From Micromonospora avicenniae (lineage in GTDB: Bacteria; Actinomycetota; Actinomycetes; Mycobacteriales; Micromonosporaceae): DNA of 64,000 nucleotides. This document shows positions 1 through 8,793 of the stretch, one piece after another (positions within the stretch are counted from its first letter, which is position 1; the number at the start of each line of letters is the position of its first letter). The translations under genes were made by a program, and so were the position numbers. The notes beneath the pieces are model-generated. The model saw nothing but the letters and a program-made list of their open reading frames with translations, was not told the DNA's origin and searched no databases. The DNA lies in the NCBI RefSeq assembly GCF_900156065.1, contig NZ_FTNF01000001.1, forward strand, positions 1-64,000, given 5' to 3'.

Positions 1-2
1 CT

Positions 3-329
3 AGACAGCTCCACTCCACAACCGGAGGCCTTCGTCATCACGTCTATCTACGTCGTGTCGTCACACAACCTCAACCAACGTCCCTGGGCAGTACAGCTAG
101 GACGTACGCAACCTTCCTAGACACATGTCAGGGCGATGACTTTGACGCCATGAAGGACGTTGGCCCCAAGTACCTCGCTGTGCTGACCGCGCTCGGGATG
201 ACCCCGGCGGGACGCCGAGAGCGCAAGGGAGGTGCAAGCAATGACGGCGACAACGGCGCAAGCGGAAACCCGCTCCTCAAGCTGGTCGGCCAGCGGGGAG
301 CCGCTACTCGGAAGCACCCTGCCGCGTAG
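3..329 (+). CDS. Putative phage terminase small subunit, 3' part
   Basis: The frame is open from the left edge to a TAG at 327-329, so no start is visible. The segment containing KYLAVLTALGMTPAGR followed by a charged, Gly-rich tail resembles the C-terminal end of small terminase subunits of actinobacterial siphoviruses, which recognise phage DNA and load the large subunit. It overlaps the start of the large terminase gene by about 90 bases in another frame, a usual arrangement for this pair. The first ~110 bases have poor coding character, so the true start may be internal or the upstream part may be noncoding. Identification rests on a short motif and on position. Confidence 0.45.
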   Translation, partial: RQLHSTTGGLRHHVYLRRVVTQPQPTSLGSTARTYATFLDTCQGDDFDAMKDVGPKYLAVLTALGMTPAGRRERKGGASNDGDNGASGNPLLKLVGQRGAATRKHPAA

Positions 330-1830
330 GTACACGCCACCCCTCGTTGTAGGCCCGCCTGGGCCGTGCTCCTGTGGGTGCGCGCTCGACCGGGACACAA
401 GCTACGGCTTTGCGGTCATCGACTTCGCGCGGTACGTGCTTGAGGAGCCGCTGGACCCCTGGGAAGAATTTGCCGTCATCCACGCCGGGGAGCTGCTGCC
501 CGATGGGCGCCCAAGGTTCCGCCAGGTCTTGATCCTGGTCGCGCGCCAGAACGGCAAGACGCACCTACTCCGGGTGTTGAAGCTGTACTGGCTGTTCGTG
601 GAGCAGTGGCCGGTCATCCTCGGTACCTCGACGGACCGCAACTACGCCAAGAAGGACTGGCGGAAGCTGTGCGACATCGCCATCGCCAACCCGTACCTAC
701 GGGAGGCGTTGCCGCGACACAAGAACAAGGGTGTGATCACGCAGATCGGCGAGGAGGCGCTGAACACAGCGGACGGGTGCCAGTACATGTTCGCCGCCAC
801 CAACCGCCGGGCGGGCCGCTCGCTCTCGATCGACCGGCTCGTGATCGATGAGCTGCGGGAGCACACCTCCTGGGACGCCTGGAATGCCGCCACCAACGCG
901 ATGAACGCCCGGCCGCTCGGCCAGGTCTACTGCATTACGAACCAAGGCGACGACACCGGCATCGTGCTCGACTCGCTCCACGCTCGCGCGCTCCGGGTCA
1001 TCAAGGAGGGCATCACCGACAGCCGCATCGGGCTGTTTGAGTGGAGCGCTCCGGACGGCTCGGACCTCCTCGACCCCGAGGCGTGGGCCGCCGCCAACCC
1101 GAACCTGGGCCGCCGGATCGACCCGGACAGCCTCCGCGAGGAGTTGGAGCGGGCAGCGGAGAAGGGTGGAGACGAAGAGGCACGCGCACGCACTGAGATC
1201 CTGTGCCAGCGTGTCCGGTCGCTCGACGCGGCGGTGGACCCGGTCGCATGGGAGGAGTGCCACGTACCCGGCGACATGAGCGGGCTCCGGTCCCGTGTCG
1301 CGTTGTGCCTCGACATCTCACCCGACCGGCGACACGCGACCCTCGCGGCTGCTGCGGTCATGGAGGATGGCCGAGCGCGGGTCGAGGTCGTGGCGGCGTG
1401 GAACGGGGTGGACGCTACCCGGCAGCTACGGGCCGAGCTGTTGCCGCTCGTGCGGAAGGTCAAGCCGTTTGCGTTCGGGTGGATGCCGAATGGACCGGCC
1501 GCAGCCCTCACCGCAGATCTGCAAAAGCGCAAGGGCTCCGCGAACATCTGGCCGCCCAACGTTGCGGTCGAGGAGATCCGGGCGGAGGTGTCGGCTATCT
1601 GCATGGGGCTCGCCGATCAGGTCGAGGCCCACCGAGTCGTGCACGCTGGCGATCCGCTGCTGAGTACGCACGTAACCGCTGCTGCGAAATTGCGGAGCGG
1701 CGATACGTGGCGCTTCAGCCGGAAGGGTGACGGGCACTGCGACGCTGCATATGCGGCTGCCGGCGCTATTCACTTGGCCAGAACGCTTCCCGCTCCAATT
1801 GGAAAGCCTCGCCTAGTAGTGGCGTCATAG
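241..1830 (+). CDS. Phage terminase large subunit (TerL)
   Basis: 529-residue packaging motor: an N-terminal ATPase pumps DNA into the prohead and a C-terminal RNase H-like nuclease cuts it. A Walker A-type motif (VARQNGKT) lies near residues 100-108 and a Walker B region (LVIDELREH) near 199-207; the nuclease part begins near LCLDISPDRRH, giving the first metal-binding Asp. Length is normal for actinophage TerL. The ATG at 241 is chosen because GGGAGG at 227-232 is correctly spaced; an in-frame GTG at 232 overlaps that ribosome site. It is the first complete gene of a rightward late operon running to 12.4 kb. Confidence 0.9.
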   Translation: MTATTAQAETRSSSWSASGEPLLGSTLPRRYTPPLVVGPPGPCSCGCALDRDTSYGFAVIDFARYVLEEPLDPWEEFAVIHAGELLPDGRPRFRQVLILVARQNGKTHLLRVLKLYWLFVEQWPVILGTSTDRNYAKKDWRKLCDIAIANPYLREALPRHKNKGVITQIGEEALNTADGCQYMFAATNRRAGRSLSIDRLVIDELREHTSWDAWNAATNAMNARPLGQVYCITNQGDDTGIVLDSLHARALRVIKEGITDSRIGLFEWSAPDGSDLLDPEAWAAANPNLGRRIDPDSLREELERAAEKGGDEEARARTEILCQRVRSLDAAVDPVAWEECHVPGDMSGLRSRVALCLDISPDRRHATLAAAAVMEDGRARVEVVAAWNGVDATRQLRAELLPLVRKVKPFAFGWMPNGPAAALTADLQKRKGSANIWPPNVAVEEIRAEVSAICMGLADQVEAHRVVHAGDPLLSTHVTAAAKLRSGDTWRFSRKGDGHCDAAYAAAGAIHLARTLPAPIGKPRLVVAS

Positions 1831-1869
1831 TCCAATCTCGATTCATGCCGAATAGGGTACGATTCGGGC

Positions 1870-4767
1870 ATGGGCTTCTGGAGCGCGATGCGCGAATACT
1901 TCACCGTGCCCAATATCCCTGCACAATTCATGGCCGACGAAACCGCGCCCCAGCCCGTAGCCCAGCTCATTTACGAAATGATGCACTCGGCCGGATCGGT
2001 CACGCGGGTCAGCCGGGATGAGGCGCTATCGGTGCCAGCGGTCCAGCGCGGGCGGAACCTGATCTGCTCGATCTCGACGCTGCCACTCGTGCAATACGGG
2101 CCGGACCGTCAGGTCGTGCGGAATCCGTTTCTGGAGCAGATCGACCCGGACGTGGCCAACGTCTGGACCCTCGCGATGACGGTCGAGGATCTGCTGTTTG
2201 AGCAGATCGCATGGTGGAAGATCACCGAGTTTGCCGCTGACAACTACCCGATGCACGCACGGCGGCTCGACCCGGCCAAGGTCACCGTGGTCGACGGCAA
2301 GGTGTACGTGGAGGGCACGGAGACTCCGGCGCGGGAGCTGATCCGGTTCGACTCCCCCAACCCGGCGCTCTTGAAGGCTGCCGCGCGAGCCATCCGCCGA
2401 GCGGTGCTCCTCGACGCGGCTGCCGCGATGTACGCGGATGAGCCTCGACCGCTGGACTACTTCACCCCGGCGGAGGGTGCCGACCCGGTTGATGACGACG
2501 ACATCAAGGACGTGCTGAACAAGTGGCGGAAGGCGCGCAAGGAGCGCGGCACCGCCTACGTCCCGGCAGCGCTCAAATACAACGAGGTCGACCAGCCGAC
2601 TCCGGCTGACCTCCAGCTCGTGGAGCTACAGAAGCGGGTCACTCTCGACCTCGCCAACGCGCTCGGGCTCGACCCGGAGGACCTGGGCCTGTCGACCACC
2701 TCGCGGACCTACCAGAACGCCACCGACCGGCGGCAGGACCGCATCAACGAGACCTCATCGCCGTACATGAAGGCGATCACCGACCGGCTGTCGATGGGCG
2801 ACGTCACCAAGCGCGGATACCGGGTGGCGTTCGACCTGGACGACTACATGCGGGCCGACCCGATCACCCGAGTCCAGTACTACGAGGCGATGAAGCGGAT
2901 GGGCGCCATCACCACCGAGGAGATCCGCGCGGAGGAGAACATGCCGGACCTGCCTGCCGGGGCATCCCCGGCTCCGACCCCCGACCCGACCGAGGAGGCC
3001 GCTCCTGCGGCCGTAGGGGCCACCCGCGACATCGGTCTGAACCTGTCGGCCGACGCGGGGATGGTCTTCGCCGACGTGCCCGCTGCGACGTTCAGCGTTG
3101 ATGAGGAGTCCCGGACGATCACCGGCCTCGTGCTGCCGTACGGGCGGGTTGCCGTTCGCAACGGCCGACGCTGGCGGTTCGACAAGGGCTCGCTCCAGTT
3201 CGCCGACCTGGGCCGCGTGAAGCTGCTCCGCGACCACGACCGGTCACAGGCAGTCGGGCGGGCCGTGGAGTTCACCGAGACGCCCCAGGGCGTGGTGATC
3301 AAGTTCAAGGTGGCTCGCGGTCCGGAAGGCGACCGGGTGCTGGAGCTTGCGGCCGACGGGGTGCTGGATGGGCTCTCGGTCGGCGTCGAGTTCATGGCCA
3401 CCGACACGACTCCCGACCCGGAGAACAGGGGCGTGACCCTGGTCCGCCGGGCGGACCTGCGCGAGGTGTCGCTGACTGCGATGCCCGCGTTTGACGACTC
3501 TCGCGTCACGTCCGTGGCTGCGAGCCGAGATGAGGGAGAAGCAATGCCCGACAACCCGACGACCGAGCCGCAGGCTCCGACTGCCCCGGCCGGTGCGCCG
3601 GGCGAGGCGGGTGCCACCTTCAGCATGGATGACCTGGCGGCGGCTGTCGCCAAGGCGCTCAAGCCGACCCAGACCGACGACCGGCCGGTGGTCAACCCGA
3701 CCCGGCTGACCGCGAGCGTGTCCGAGCCGGTGCCCTACCGGTTCGACCGGGGCGGGAACTTCCTCCCCACCGAGCACGTGTTCTCCGCCGACCTGCACTC
3801 GATGGCCCTGGCCAACGACCAGTACGGCGACCGGACCGACGCGGGCAAGCGGGTCATGGGTCTGCTCCAGGAGGCGTTCGCCACCACGACCGCCAACGTC
3901 GGGGACCTCAACCCGACGATCCAGCGTCCGGACATGTACGTCGACCAGCGCGACTACCGCACCCCGCTGTGGGACTTCGTGAACAAGGGTGCTCCGCCGA
4001 ACGGCGTCCAGCCGTTCCGGTTCCCCAAGTTCGCCAGCGCCGCGAACCTGGTGGACGACCACGAGGAAGGCGTCGAGCCGGACGCCGGCACCTTCACCTC
4101 GACCGGCCAGACCGTGACCCCGACCGCGCTGAGCGGTAAGGCGTCGCTGACCCGCGAGGTCTGGGACATGGGCGGCAACCCGGCCGTCTCCACCCTCATC
4201 TTCAACCAGATGCGCCGGGGCTACCGGGAGGGTCTGGAGCAGGCGGTTGCCACCTTCCTGAACACCCTGACCGCTGCGGACGACATCAACCTGGGCGTGG
4301 CTCCGACCGACTTGGCCCTGGCTGAGGCATGGGACGCGGCGCTGGCCGACCTCCAGTTCATCCGGGGCTACGACTTCTCGGCGTTCGCCATCGAGAAGGC
4401 GCTGTACAAGGCGTTCGTGTCCGCGCGGGACGGCAACGACCGTCCGCTGTACGCGATCATCGCGCCGCAGAACGCCAACGGCACCGCCGCCTCGCGGTTC
4501 CGCACTCTGGACCTCGGCGGCGTGACCGGCGTGCCGTCCTGGGCGCTCGCCTCGACGGCGGGAGCGGCGAACAACTCCTGGCTGTTCGACCCGAGCACCG
4601 TCCACGGCTGGGCCACCGCCCCGCAGCGGCTGGAGTTCCCGGGCACGGACGCGAGCGGCGAGTATGCGCCGGTGGCGATGGTCGACATCGCGATCTGGGG
4701 CTACAAGGCGTTCGCCAACTCCGACCTCGGCGGTGTCCGCCAGGTCATCTACGACAACGCTGCCTGA
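1870..4767 (+). CDS. Fused portal - prohead protease - major capsid protein
   Basis: A single uninterrupted 965-residue frame holds three proteins normally encoded separately. Residues 1 to about 370 resemble an HK97-type portal (dodecameric DNA gate). After an Ala/Pro linker, residues ~395-555 look like an S78-type prohead protease, with a candidate catalytic His in RDHDRSQ (about 456) and Ser in GLSVG (about 503). Residues ~559-965 form a scaffold-like delta region followed by an HK97-fold major capsid protein. Portal (12 copies) and capsid (hundreds of copies) are needed in very different amounts, so an internal start or proteolytic release is expected; an internal ribosome site precedes Met559. 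No stop or frame break is seen, which argues against a sequencing artefact, but one miscalled base could also join frames. Confidence 0.85.
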   Translation: MGFWSAMREYFTVPNIPAQFMADETAPQPVAQLIYEMMHSAGSVTRVSRDEALSVPAVQRGRNLICSISTLPLVQYGPDRQVVRNPFLEQIDPDVANVWTLAMTVEDLLFEQIAWWKITEFAADNYPMHARRLDPAKVTVVDGKVYVEGTETPARELIRFDSPNPALLKAAARAIRRAVLLDAAAAMYADEPRPLDYFTPAEGADPVDDDDIKDVLNKWRKARKERGTAYVPAALKYNEVDQPTPADLQLVELQKRVTLDLANALGLDPEDLGLSTTSRTYQNATDRRQDRINETSSPYMKAITDRLSMGDVTKRGYRVAFDLDDYMRADPITRVQYYEAMKRMGAITTEEIRAEENMPDLPAGASPAPTPDPTEEAAPAAVGATRDIGLNLSADAGMVFADVPAATFSVDEESRTITGLVLPYGRVAVRNGRRWRFDKGSLQFADLGRVKLLRDHDRSQAVGRAVEFTETPQGVVIKFKVARGPEGDRVLELAADGVLDGLSVGVEFMATDTTPDPENRGVTLVRRADLREVSLTAMPAFDDSRVTSVAASRDEGEAMPDNPTTEPQAPTAPAGAPGEAGATFSMDDLAAAVAKALKPTQTDDRPVVNPTRLTASVSEPVPYRFDRGGNFLPTEHVFSADLHSMALANDQYGDRTDAGKRVMGLLQEAFATTTANVGDLNPTIQRPDMYVDQRDYRTPLWDFVNKGAPPNGVQPFRFPKFASAANLVDDHEEGVEPDAGTFTSTGQTVTPTALSGKASLTREVWDMGGNPAVSTLIFNQMRRGYREGLEQAVATFLNTLTAADDINLGVAPTDLALAEAWDAALADLQFIRGYDFSAFAIEKALYKAFVSARDGNDRPLYAIIAPQNANGTAASRFRTLDLGGVTGVPSWALASTAGAANNSWLFDPSTVHGWATAPQRLEFPGTDASGEYAPVAMVDIAIWGYKAFANSDLGGVRQVIYDNAA
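3532..3546 (+). promoter_or_regulatory. Internal ribosome binding site and start for the capsid part of the fusion
   Basis: GAGGGAGAA at 3532-3540 is followed by an in-frame ATG at 3544, exactly where the protease domain ends and the capsid delta region (MPDNPTTEPQ) starts. The site would allow independent translation of a ~407-residue capsid protein and so solve the stoichiometry problem of the fused frame. The motif and spacing are seen; its use is inferred. Confidence 0.55.
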
Positions 4768-4798
4768 TCCGACTGACCGCTGAGAGGAGGTGACCACC

Positions 4799-5398
4799 AT
4801 GGGACTCCGGGCTCTGTCCAGCACCGCTGCGCTGCTGCCGATCGGCGGACGCTGGGTGATCGAGGTCGAGACGACCAACGATGACGGCTACCTGGTTGAC
4901 GGCGCTCCGGCCGTGGTGGTCACCCTCCCCGGCGGTACGGTGTCCAACCCGACCTTCACGAGGCTCGGAGCGGGCACCTACCGGGCGGTGTACACGGTCG
5001 GCTCCTCCGGTCGGTACGTCGCTCGGGTCACGACTGCGGATGACGCGGTGGACTTCGCCGCGTACGCCACCGCCACCACCTCCGGTACGGGGATGCCGAC
5101 CACCGATGACGTGGCCGCGTACCTCCGGGAGGGTGCGGCGTCGTGGGAGACCGAGGATCTACAGGATGCTCTCGACGCGGAGGCTGCCGCTCAGCGTGCC
5201 GTTTGCCGCGTCCGGGCGGTCTACCCGGATGACCTCCGGCAGGCGCTCCTGCGCCGCGTAGCGCGGAACCTGGCTCTGCGGCAACTCCCGCTCGCGGTGC
5301 TCCAGGGTGACGCCGAGGTCGGATCGAGCATCCTGCCCGGCCGTGACCCTGAGGTCCGGCGGCTGGAGGCTCCGCACCGACGTCTGGTGGTGGGCTGA
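4799..5398 (+). CDS. Head-tail adaptor with N-terminal beta-sandwich
   Basis: 199 residues. The C-terminal half (PTTDDVAAYL to the end) has the helical pattern of gp6/Ad1-type connectors that sit under the portal. The N-terminal ~95 residues are Thr/Val/Gly-rich and read like an immunoglobulin-type beta-sandwich, an unusual addition. The ATG at 4799 is preferred because GAGGAGG at 4784-4790 lies 8 bases upstream; an in-frame GTG at 4790 overlaps that site. The stop overlaps the next start by one base, indicating coupling. Confidence 0.7.
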   Translation: MGLRALSSTAALLPIGGRWVIEVETTNDDGYLVDGAPAVVVTLPGGTVSNPTFTRLGAGTYRAVYTVGSSGRYVARVTTADDAVDFAAYATATTSGTGMPTTDDVAAYLREGAASWETEDLQDALDAEAAAQRAVCRVRAVYPDDLRQALLRRVARNLALRQLPLAVLQGDAEVGSSILPGRDPEVRRLEAPHRRLVVG

Positions 5399-5733
5399 TG
5401 AACGTCACCCGGTCCGACATCAAGAGCGCACTGTCCACTGTGGACGGTGTGACCGGCTTTGAGTACAAGCCGACCACTCCGCGTCCCGGTGATGCCTGGC
5501 CGCTGCTCGGCGCGTTGGAGCGGGCGGACGGCTTTGCCTTCTACGTCACGTGGCGGGTGCTCGTGTTCCTGCCGCAGGACGAGCGGGCCGCGTCTGACTG
5601 GGTCGATGCCCACTACGGGGACCTGGTGGACGCCTTGGAGCCGGTTGGCTTCGTGGACCGCATCGAGCCGGTGGCTCTGGGCGCCAGCGGCACCGACCAG
5701 TACGCACTACAGATCACGATGAGGAGTGAGTGA
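5398..5733 (+). CDS. Putative tail terminator / tail completion protein
   Basis: 111 residues; size, alternating hydrophobic strands and position between the head-tail adaptor and the tail tube fit the tail terminator family that caps the tube and joins it to the head. No sequence motif is decisive, so the call rests mainly on synteny. The start overlaps the previous stop by one base (TGATG), and no separate head-tail stopper gene is seen in the compact connector region. Confidence 0.6.
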   Translation: MNVTRSDIKSALSTVDGVTGFEYKPTTPRPGDAWPLLGALERADGFAFYVTWRVLVFLPQDERAASDWVDAHYGDLVDALEPVGFVDRIEPVALGASGTDQYALQITMRSE

Positions 5734-5734
5734 G

Positions 5735-6145
5735 ATGCCGGCTCCCACTGGCGCTTATGTCCTGCGGAACGCCGTAGTCACCATCGACAGCGTCGAGTAC
5801 GCCAACCAGCTCAACAAGGCTCGGCTGGTGCCCGACACCCCGATCCAGACCTTCCGCACCCTCGTGCCGGACGGCGTGGTCCAGGACGTGGACTCGACCG
5901 TCTGGACCTTCGAGATCAGCGGACTCCAGATCAACGAGGCCAACGGACTGGCCGCCGCGCTCCGCGAGGCAGCGGGGACGGAGCTGGAGGTCACCCTCCA
6001 GCCCAAGGCCGGTACCGGCCAGGCCACCGCGACCTTCACCATCCTGGCGCTGGACACGGAGTTCGGCGGCGACCAGGGCGCGTTCATGACCACGGAGCTG
6101 AGCCTGCCGGTCGTCGGCGGGGTCACCTTCGGCACTTCGGCCTGA
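5735..6145 (+). CDS. Major tail tube protein
   Basis: 136 residues, mostly predicted beta-strand with the repetitive Thr/Val pattern of tube-forming proteins (for example VWTFEISGLQ and LEVTLQPKAGTG). It is expected to polymerise into hexameric rings around the tape measure protein. The ATG at 5735 has GAGGAG at 5720-5725 about 9 bases upstream; an in-frame GTG at 5726 is less likely. Position just before the tail assembly chaperones is the standard one for the major tail protein. Confidence 0.75.
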   Translation: MPAPTGAYVLRNAVVTIDSVEYANQLNKARLVPDTPIQTFRTLVPDGVVQDVDSTVWTFEISGLQINEANGLAAALREAAGTELEVTLQPKAGTGQATATFTILALDTEFGGDQGAFMTTELSLPVVGGVTFGTSA

Positions 6146-6161
6146 GAGAGGTAACCCGACC

Positions 6162-6473
6162 ATGCCCTCCCTGCTGTTTGAACTCCGCGTCGAGATGGAG
6201 GACGGGACCACGTATGACGTGGTTGCCGACCAGCGCGACGCGGCCAAGTTCGAGGTCCAGGACTTCGGCTGCTCCATCAGCGCCATCGACTCCCGGCTGG
6301 CGACGGCGTTCCGCTACATGGCCTGGTCTGCGATGACCCGGCGAGGCGAGACCAAGCTGAGCTGGAAGGACTTCGACGCCCAGTGCATCGAGGTCATCGA
6401 CATGCCGGAGCCGGAGGAGGCGGGCGAGCCGGGTGATGCCCTGGACCCTGGCCAGACGGCTCCGTCCGCTTGA
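6162..6473 (+). CDS. Tail assembly chaperone, upstream frame (gpG-like)
   Basis: 103 residues, acidic C-terminus (EPEEAGEPGDALDPG). In siphoviruses the gene between the tail tube and the tape measure encodes a chaperone that coats the tape measure during tail growth, often made in a longer form by a -1 frameshift. Here the TGA at 6471-6473 lies where a second frame, open in the -1 register from 6437, takes over. A start with AGAGAGG upstream supports the ATG at 6162. Confidence 0.7.
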   Translation: MPSLLFELRVEMEDGTTYDVVADQRDAAKFEVQDFGCSISAIDSRLATAFRYMAWSAMTRRGETKLSWKDFDAQCIEVIDMPEPEEAGEPGDALDPGQTAPSA

Positions 6474-6619
6474 GCCTTGTCCGGCTCGCGCACGCGACCG
6501 GTAGGCCGCTGATGGGGCCGGACGGGCTGGAGAACTGGCACCCCAGGGACCTGGCCACGTTGGTCGACATCTTGGAAGAAGAGGCGGCTGACCGCCGCAG
6601 AGCAGCGGATAGGGGGTGA
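6470..6619 (+). CDS. Tail assembly chaperone, second frame (gpT-like), frameshift or re-initiation
   Basis: A short frame of 49 codons (from a possible TTG at 6470 to TGA at 6617) lies in the -1 register relative to the preceding chaperone. Its product ends with a helical, acidic segment (LATLVDILEEEAADRR). The -1 frame is open from 6437, so a slip anywhere between 6437 and 6470 would extend the first chaperone by this segment, as in lambda G/GT. No canonical X-XXY-YYZ heptamer is seen in that interval, so re-initiation at TTG overlapping the stop is the alternative. Too short for usual gene finders. Confidence 0.55.
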   Translation: MSLVRLAHATGRPLMGPDGLENWHPRDLATLVDILEEEAADRRRAADRG

Positions 6620-6623
6620 CGGG

Positions 6624-7073
6624 ATGGGTTCGCTGGATGGGCTGATTCGGGACCTGCGCGGCTTTGAAGGCCGCAAGGAGGTCCTGAAGCACCTCCGCAA
6701 GGAGATCCGCCAACCCCTCCCGTCCGTCCGCGCCGCAATCAAGCGGCGGGCGCTCGACACGCTCCCGAGACGGGGCGGGCTGAACGTCTGGGTCAGCAGG
6801 ACCAAGATCACCGTCCAGACCAAGTTGGCGGGCCGCGCGGCGGGAGTCCGGATGAAGGGCTCCCGCAAGTCAGCCAAGGACAAGAGCGACTTGAAGCGGC
6901 TCGACGCGGGCAAGGTCCGGGCTCCCTCGTGGGGCCGGAGGGGTGCCGGAGCGTGGCACACGCAGCAGGTAGAGCCGGGCTACTTCACGAAGCCAGCGAC
7001 GGAGATTGACCAGTGGCGAGCGGCGGCCAACAAGGCCGTAGATGAGGCGTTGGAGGTGATCCGTCGTGGCTAG
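6624..7073 (+). CDS. HK97 gp10-like phage morphogenesis protein
   Basis: 149 residues, highly basic (many Lys/Arg), with the end pattern PGYFTKPATEIDQW seen in proteins often annotated as the HK97 gp10 family, which act at the head-tail neck or tail completion. Its place between the chaperones and the tape measure gene, rather than upstream of the tail tube, is unusual. It starts 5 bases after the chaperone stop and its last codons overlap the tape measure start. Function is inferred from general resemblance only. Confidence 0.5.
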   Translation: MGSLDGLIRDLRGFEGRKEVLKHLRKEIRQPLPSVRAAIKRRALDTLPRRGGLNVWVSRTKITVQTKLAGRAAGVRMKGSRKSAKDKSDLKRLDAGKVRAPSWGRRGAGAWHTQQVEPGYFTKPATEIDQWRAAANKAVDEALEVIRRG

Positions 7074-8793
7074 GGACGTTGAGGTTGATGTCCTCCTCCG
7101 GGACAAGACCGGAACGGGCGTCAACTCCGTCGAGCGCAACCTCAAGCGCGCCAACACCGTTCAGGGCAGGGTCCTGTCCCAGATGGGCAAGGGCTTCCGA
7201 CAGTGGGAGAACGGCTTCAAGCGCGTAGGCGGTGCGGCGAACCGGTGGGCCAACTCCGGCGACAGCGCGGGCAAGAAGTTCGTTCGCGGGATCTCCAAAG
7301 GCATCGGCAAGCTGGCCGACCTCGGCGGGACGATTGGCGGCGCGCTCTCCAAGGGAATTAGCGGAGCCGGTCCGCAGGTCGCTCTGGCCGCTGCCGGGCT
7401 TGCGGTTGTGGCCGCTACGGCTGCCGCTCCGGCCATCGCGGGCGCGATCGTCGGCGGTGCCGGCATCGGCGGAGTCGTGGGCGGGGTGCTGCTAGCGAGC
7501 AAGGACGCTCGCGTTGCCTCCGCTATGACCGGCCTGAAGGAGGAGATCGGGACCGGGCTCCAGGACGCGGCCAAGCGGTTTGTCCCGGCGACGCTCGACG
7601 CGGTGAAGCGGGCGCGGGCTGCGTTCCGTGGTCTGGTGCCGGACCTCCGCCAGATCTTTGACGTCTCGGCTACCTGGCTTGGCCCGCTGACGACCTCGCT
7701 CGGGCGGGCGGCGCAGCTTGCCCTCGACGGCATCACCAAGGCGGTCACCAAGGCTGGCCCGATCATCGCCGTGATCGGTCGGGGTGCCGAGAAGATCGGC
7801 CAGCGCGTCGGCGAGCTGTTCTCCGGGCTCAGCGACAACGGGGCGTCGATGGCGGCGGCTCTCGATGTGGCGCTTTCCCTCGTTGCCGGGGCCATCCAGG
7901 AGGCCGGTATTGCGCTCAACTTCCTGGTCGAGGCGTTTGAGTTCTTCGTCAACAAGATCCCGTTCGGCAAGAAGTGGCTCGACGGGTACAAGAACAGCAG
8001 CGACGGGGCCAAGTCCTCCTCGCTCAACCTGGCGGGCGGATTCCGGGCGCTGGCCACCGACGCCAACGCGGCAGCAGCGGGTCTGACCAACGCCAAGCAG
8101 AAGTCGGACGATTTCGTTAACGCCAATATCTCCCTGGCCCGTGCGCAGATCGCCTCCCGCGATGCGGTCAAGAACACCACCGCCGCGATCAAGGAGAACG
8201 CCAACGCCAAGCTGACCAACAAGCAGCGCGCCGACGCGAACATGACCGCGCTGCTCAACCTCGCGGACGCCTTCAATACGGAGGCGGACGCGGGCGACCG
8301 ATCCGGGGTCAGCGCGGGCAAGGCGGCTGCGGCCTACTCGACCAACCGGGCCAAGCTCATCGCGATGGCGGAGAAGGCGGGCTACTCCCGCCAGAAGGCC
8401 GAGGAGTTGGCGGCGCAGCTGCTCAAGGTGCCGAAGAACGTGAACACCGACGTCAACGTGAACACCAGCACCGCGATGGGTCGGCTTGAAACCCTTCAGA
8501 AGAAGATCAAGAACACCAAGGGCAAGACGGTCACGCTGACCGTGCAGGTCCTGAGCAACGGCAACCACCGTATGCCCGGCGGCGGACAGCTCACCTTCTC
8601 GGACTACACGTCTTGGGCGGGCGCGGGCGGTAGCGGGGTCTCGCGGACCGGCGGACCGACGCGGGTCGAGAGCACCGTCAACCAGACGCTCAACGTGCTG
8701 CTCGACGGGCAGCCGTTCCGCTCCTACACCGACCGAGCCATTGCGGAGTCCGAGCGGCGGCAGAACTGGCGGCAGAAGGTAGGGAGGCGGTAA
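7066..8793 (+). CDS. Tape measure protein
   Basis: 575 residues. It is Ala/Lys-rich and helical, with a long hydrophobic Gly/Ala stretch at about residues 100-145, as typical of tape measure proteins, which set tail length and help DNA entry. At roughly 1.5 angstrom per residue it predicts a short tail of about 85-90 nm. A GTG start at 7066 has GGAGG at 7052-7056 in good spacing and overlaps the previous gene. No peptidoglycan hydrolase domain is evident. It is the longest gene between the tail tube and the tail tip, matching the usual order. Confidence 0.85.
   Translation: MARDVEVDVLLRDKTGTGVNSVERNLKRANTVQGRVLSQMGKGFRQWENGFKRVGGAANRWANSGDSAGKKFVRGISKGIGKLADLGGTIGGALSKGISGAGPQVALAAAGLAVVAATAAAPAIAGAIVGGAGIGGVVGGVLLASKDARVASAMTGLKEEIGTGLQDAAKRFVPATLDAVKRARAAFRGLVPDLRQIFDVSATWLGPLTTSLGRAAQLALDGITKAVTKAGPIIAVIGRGAEKIGQRVGELFSGLSDNGASMAAALDVALSLVAGAIQEAGIALNFLVEAFEFFVNKIPFGKKWLDGYKNSSDGAKSSSLNLAGGFRALATDANAAAAGLTNAKQKSDDFVNANISLARAQIASRDAVKNTTAAIKENANAKLTNKQRADANMTALLNLADAFNTEADAGDRSGVSAGKAAAAYSTNRAKLIAMAEKAGYSRQKAEELAAQLLKVPKNVNTDVNVNTSTAMGRLETLQKKIKNTKGKTVTLTVQVLSNGNHRMPGGGQLTFSDYTSWAGAGGSGVSRTGGPTRVESTVNQTLNVLLDGQPFRSYTDRAIAESERRQNWRQKVGRR

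Noticed and set aside
1870..4767. Fusion as a simple frameshift artefact
   Set aside because: Codon bias, protein character and frame are continuous through both linkers; still listed for checking with reads.
6436..6504. Short ATG frame inside the chaperone overlap
   Set aside because: It ends after about 22 codons and has no ribosome site; the -1 frame is the meaningful one.
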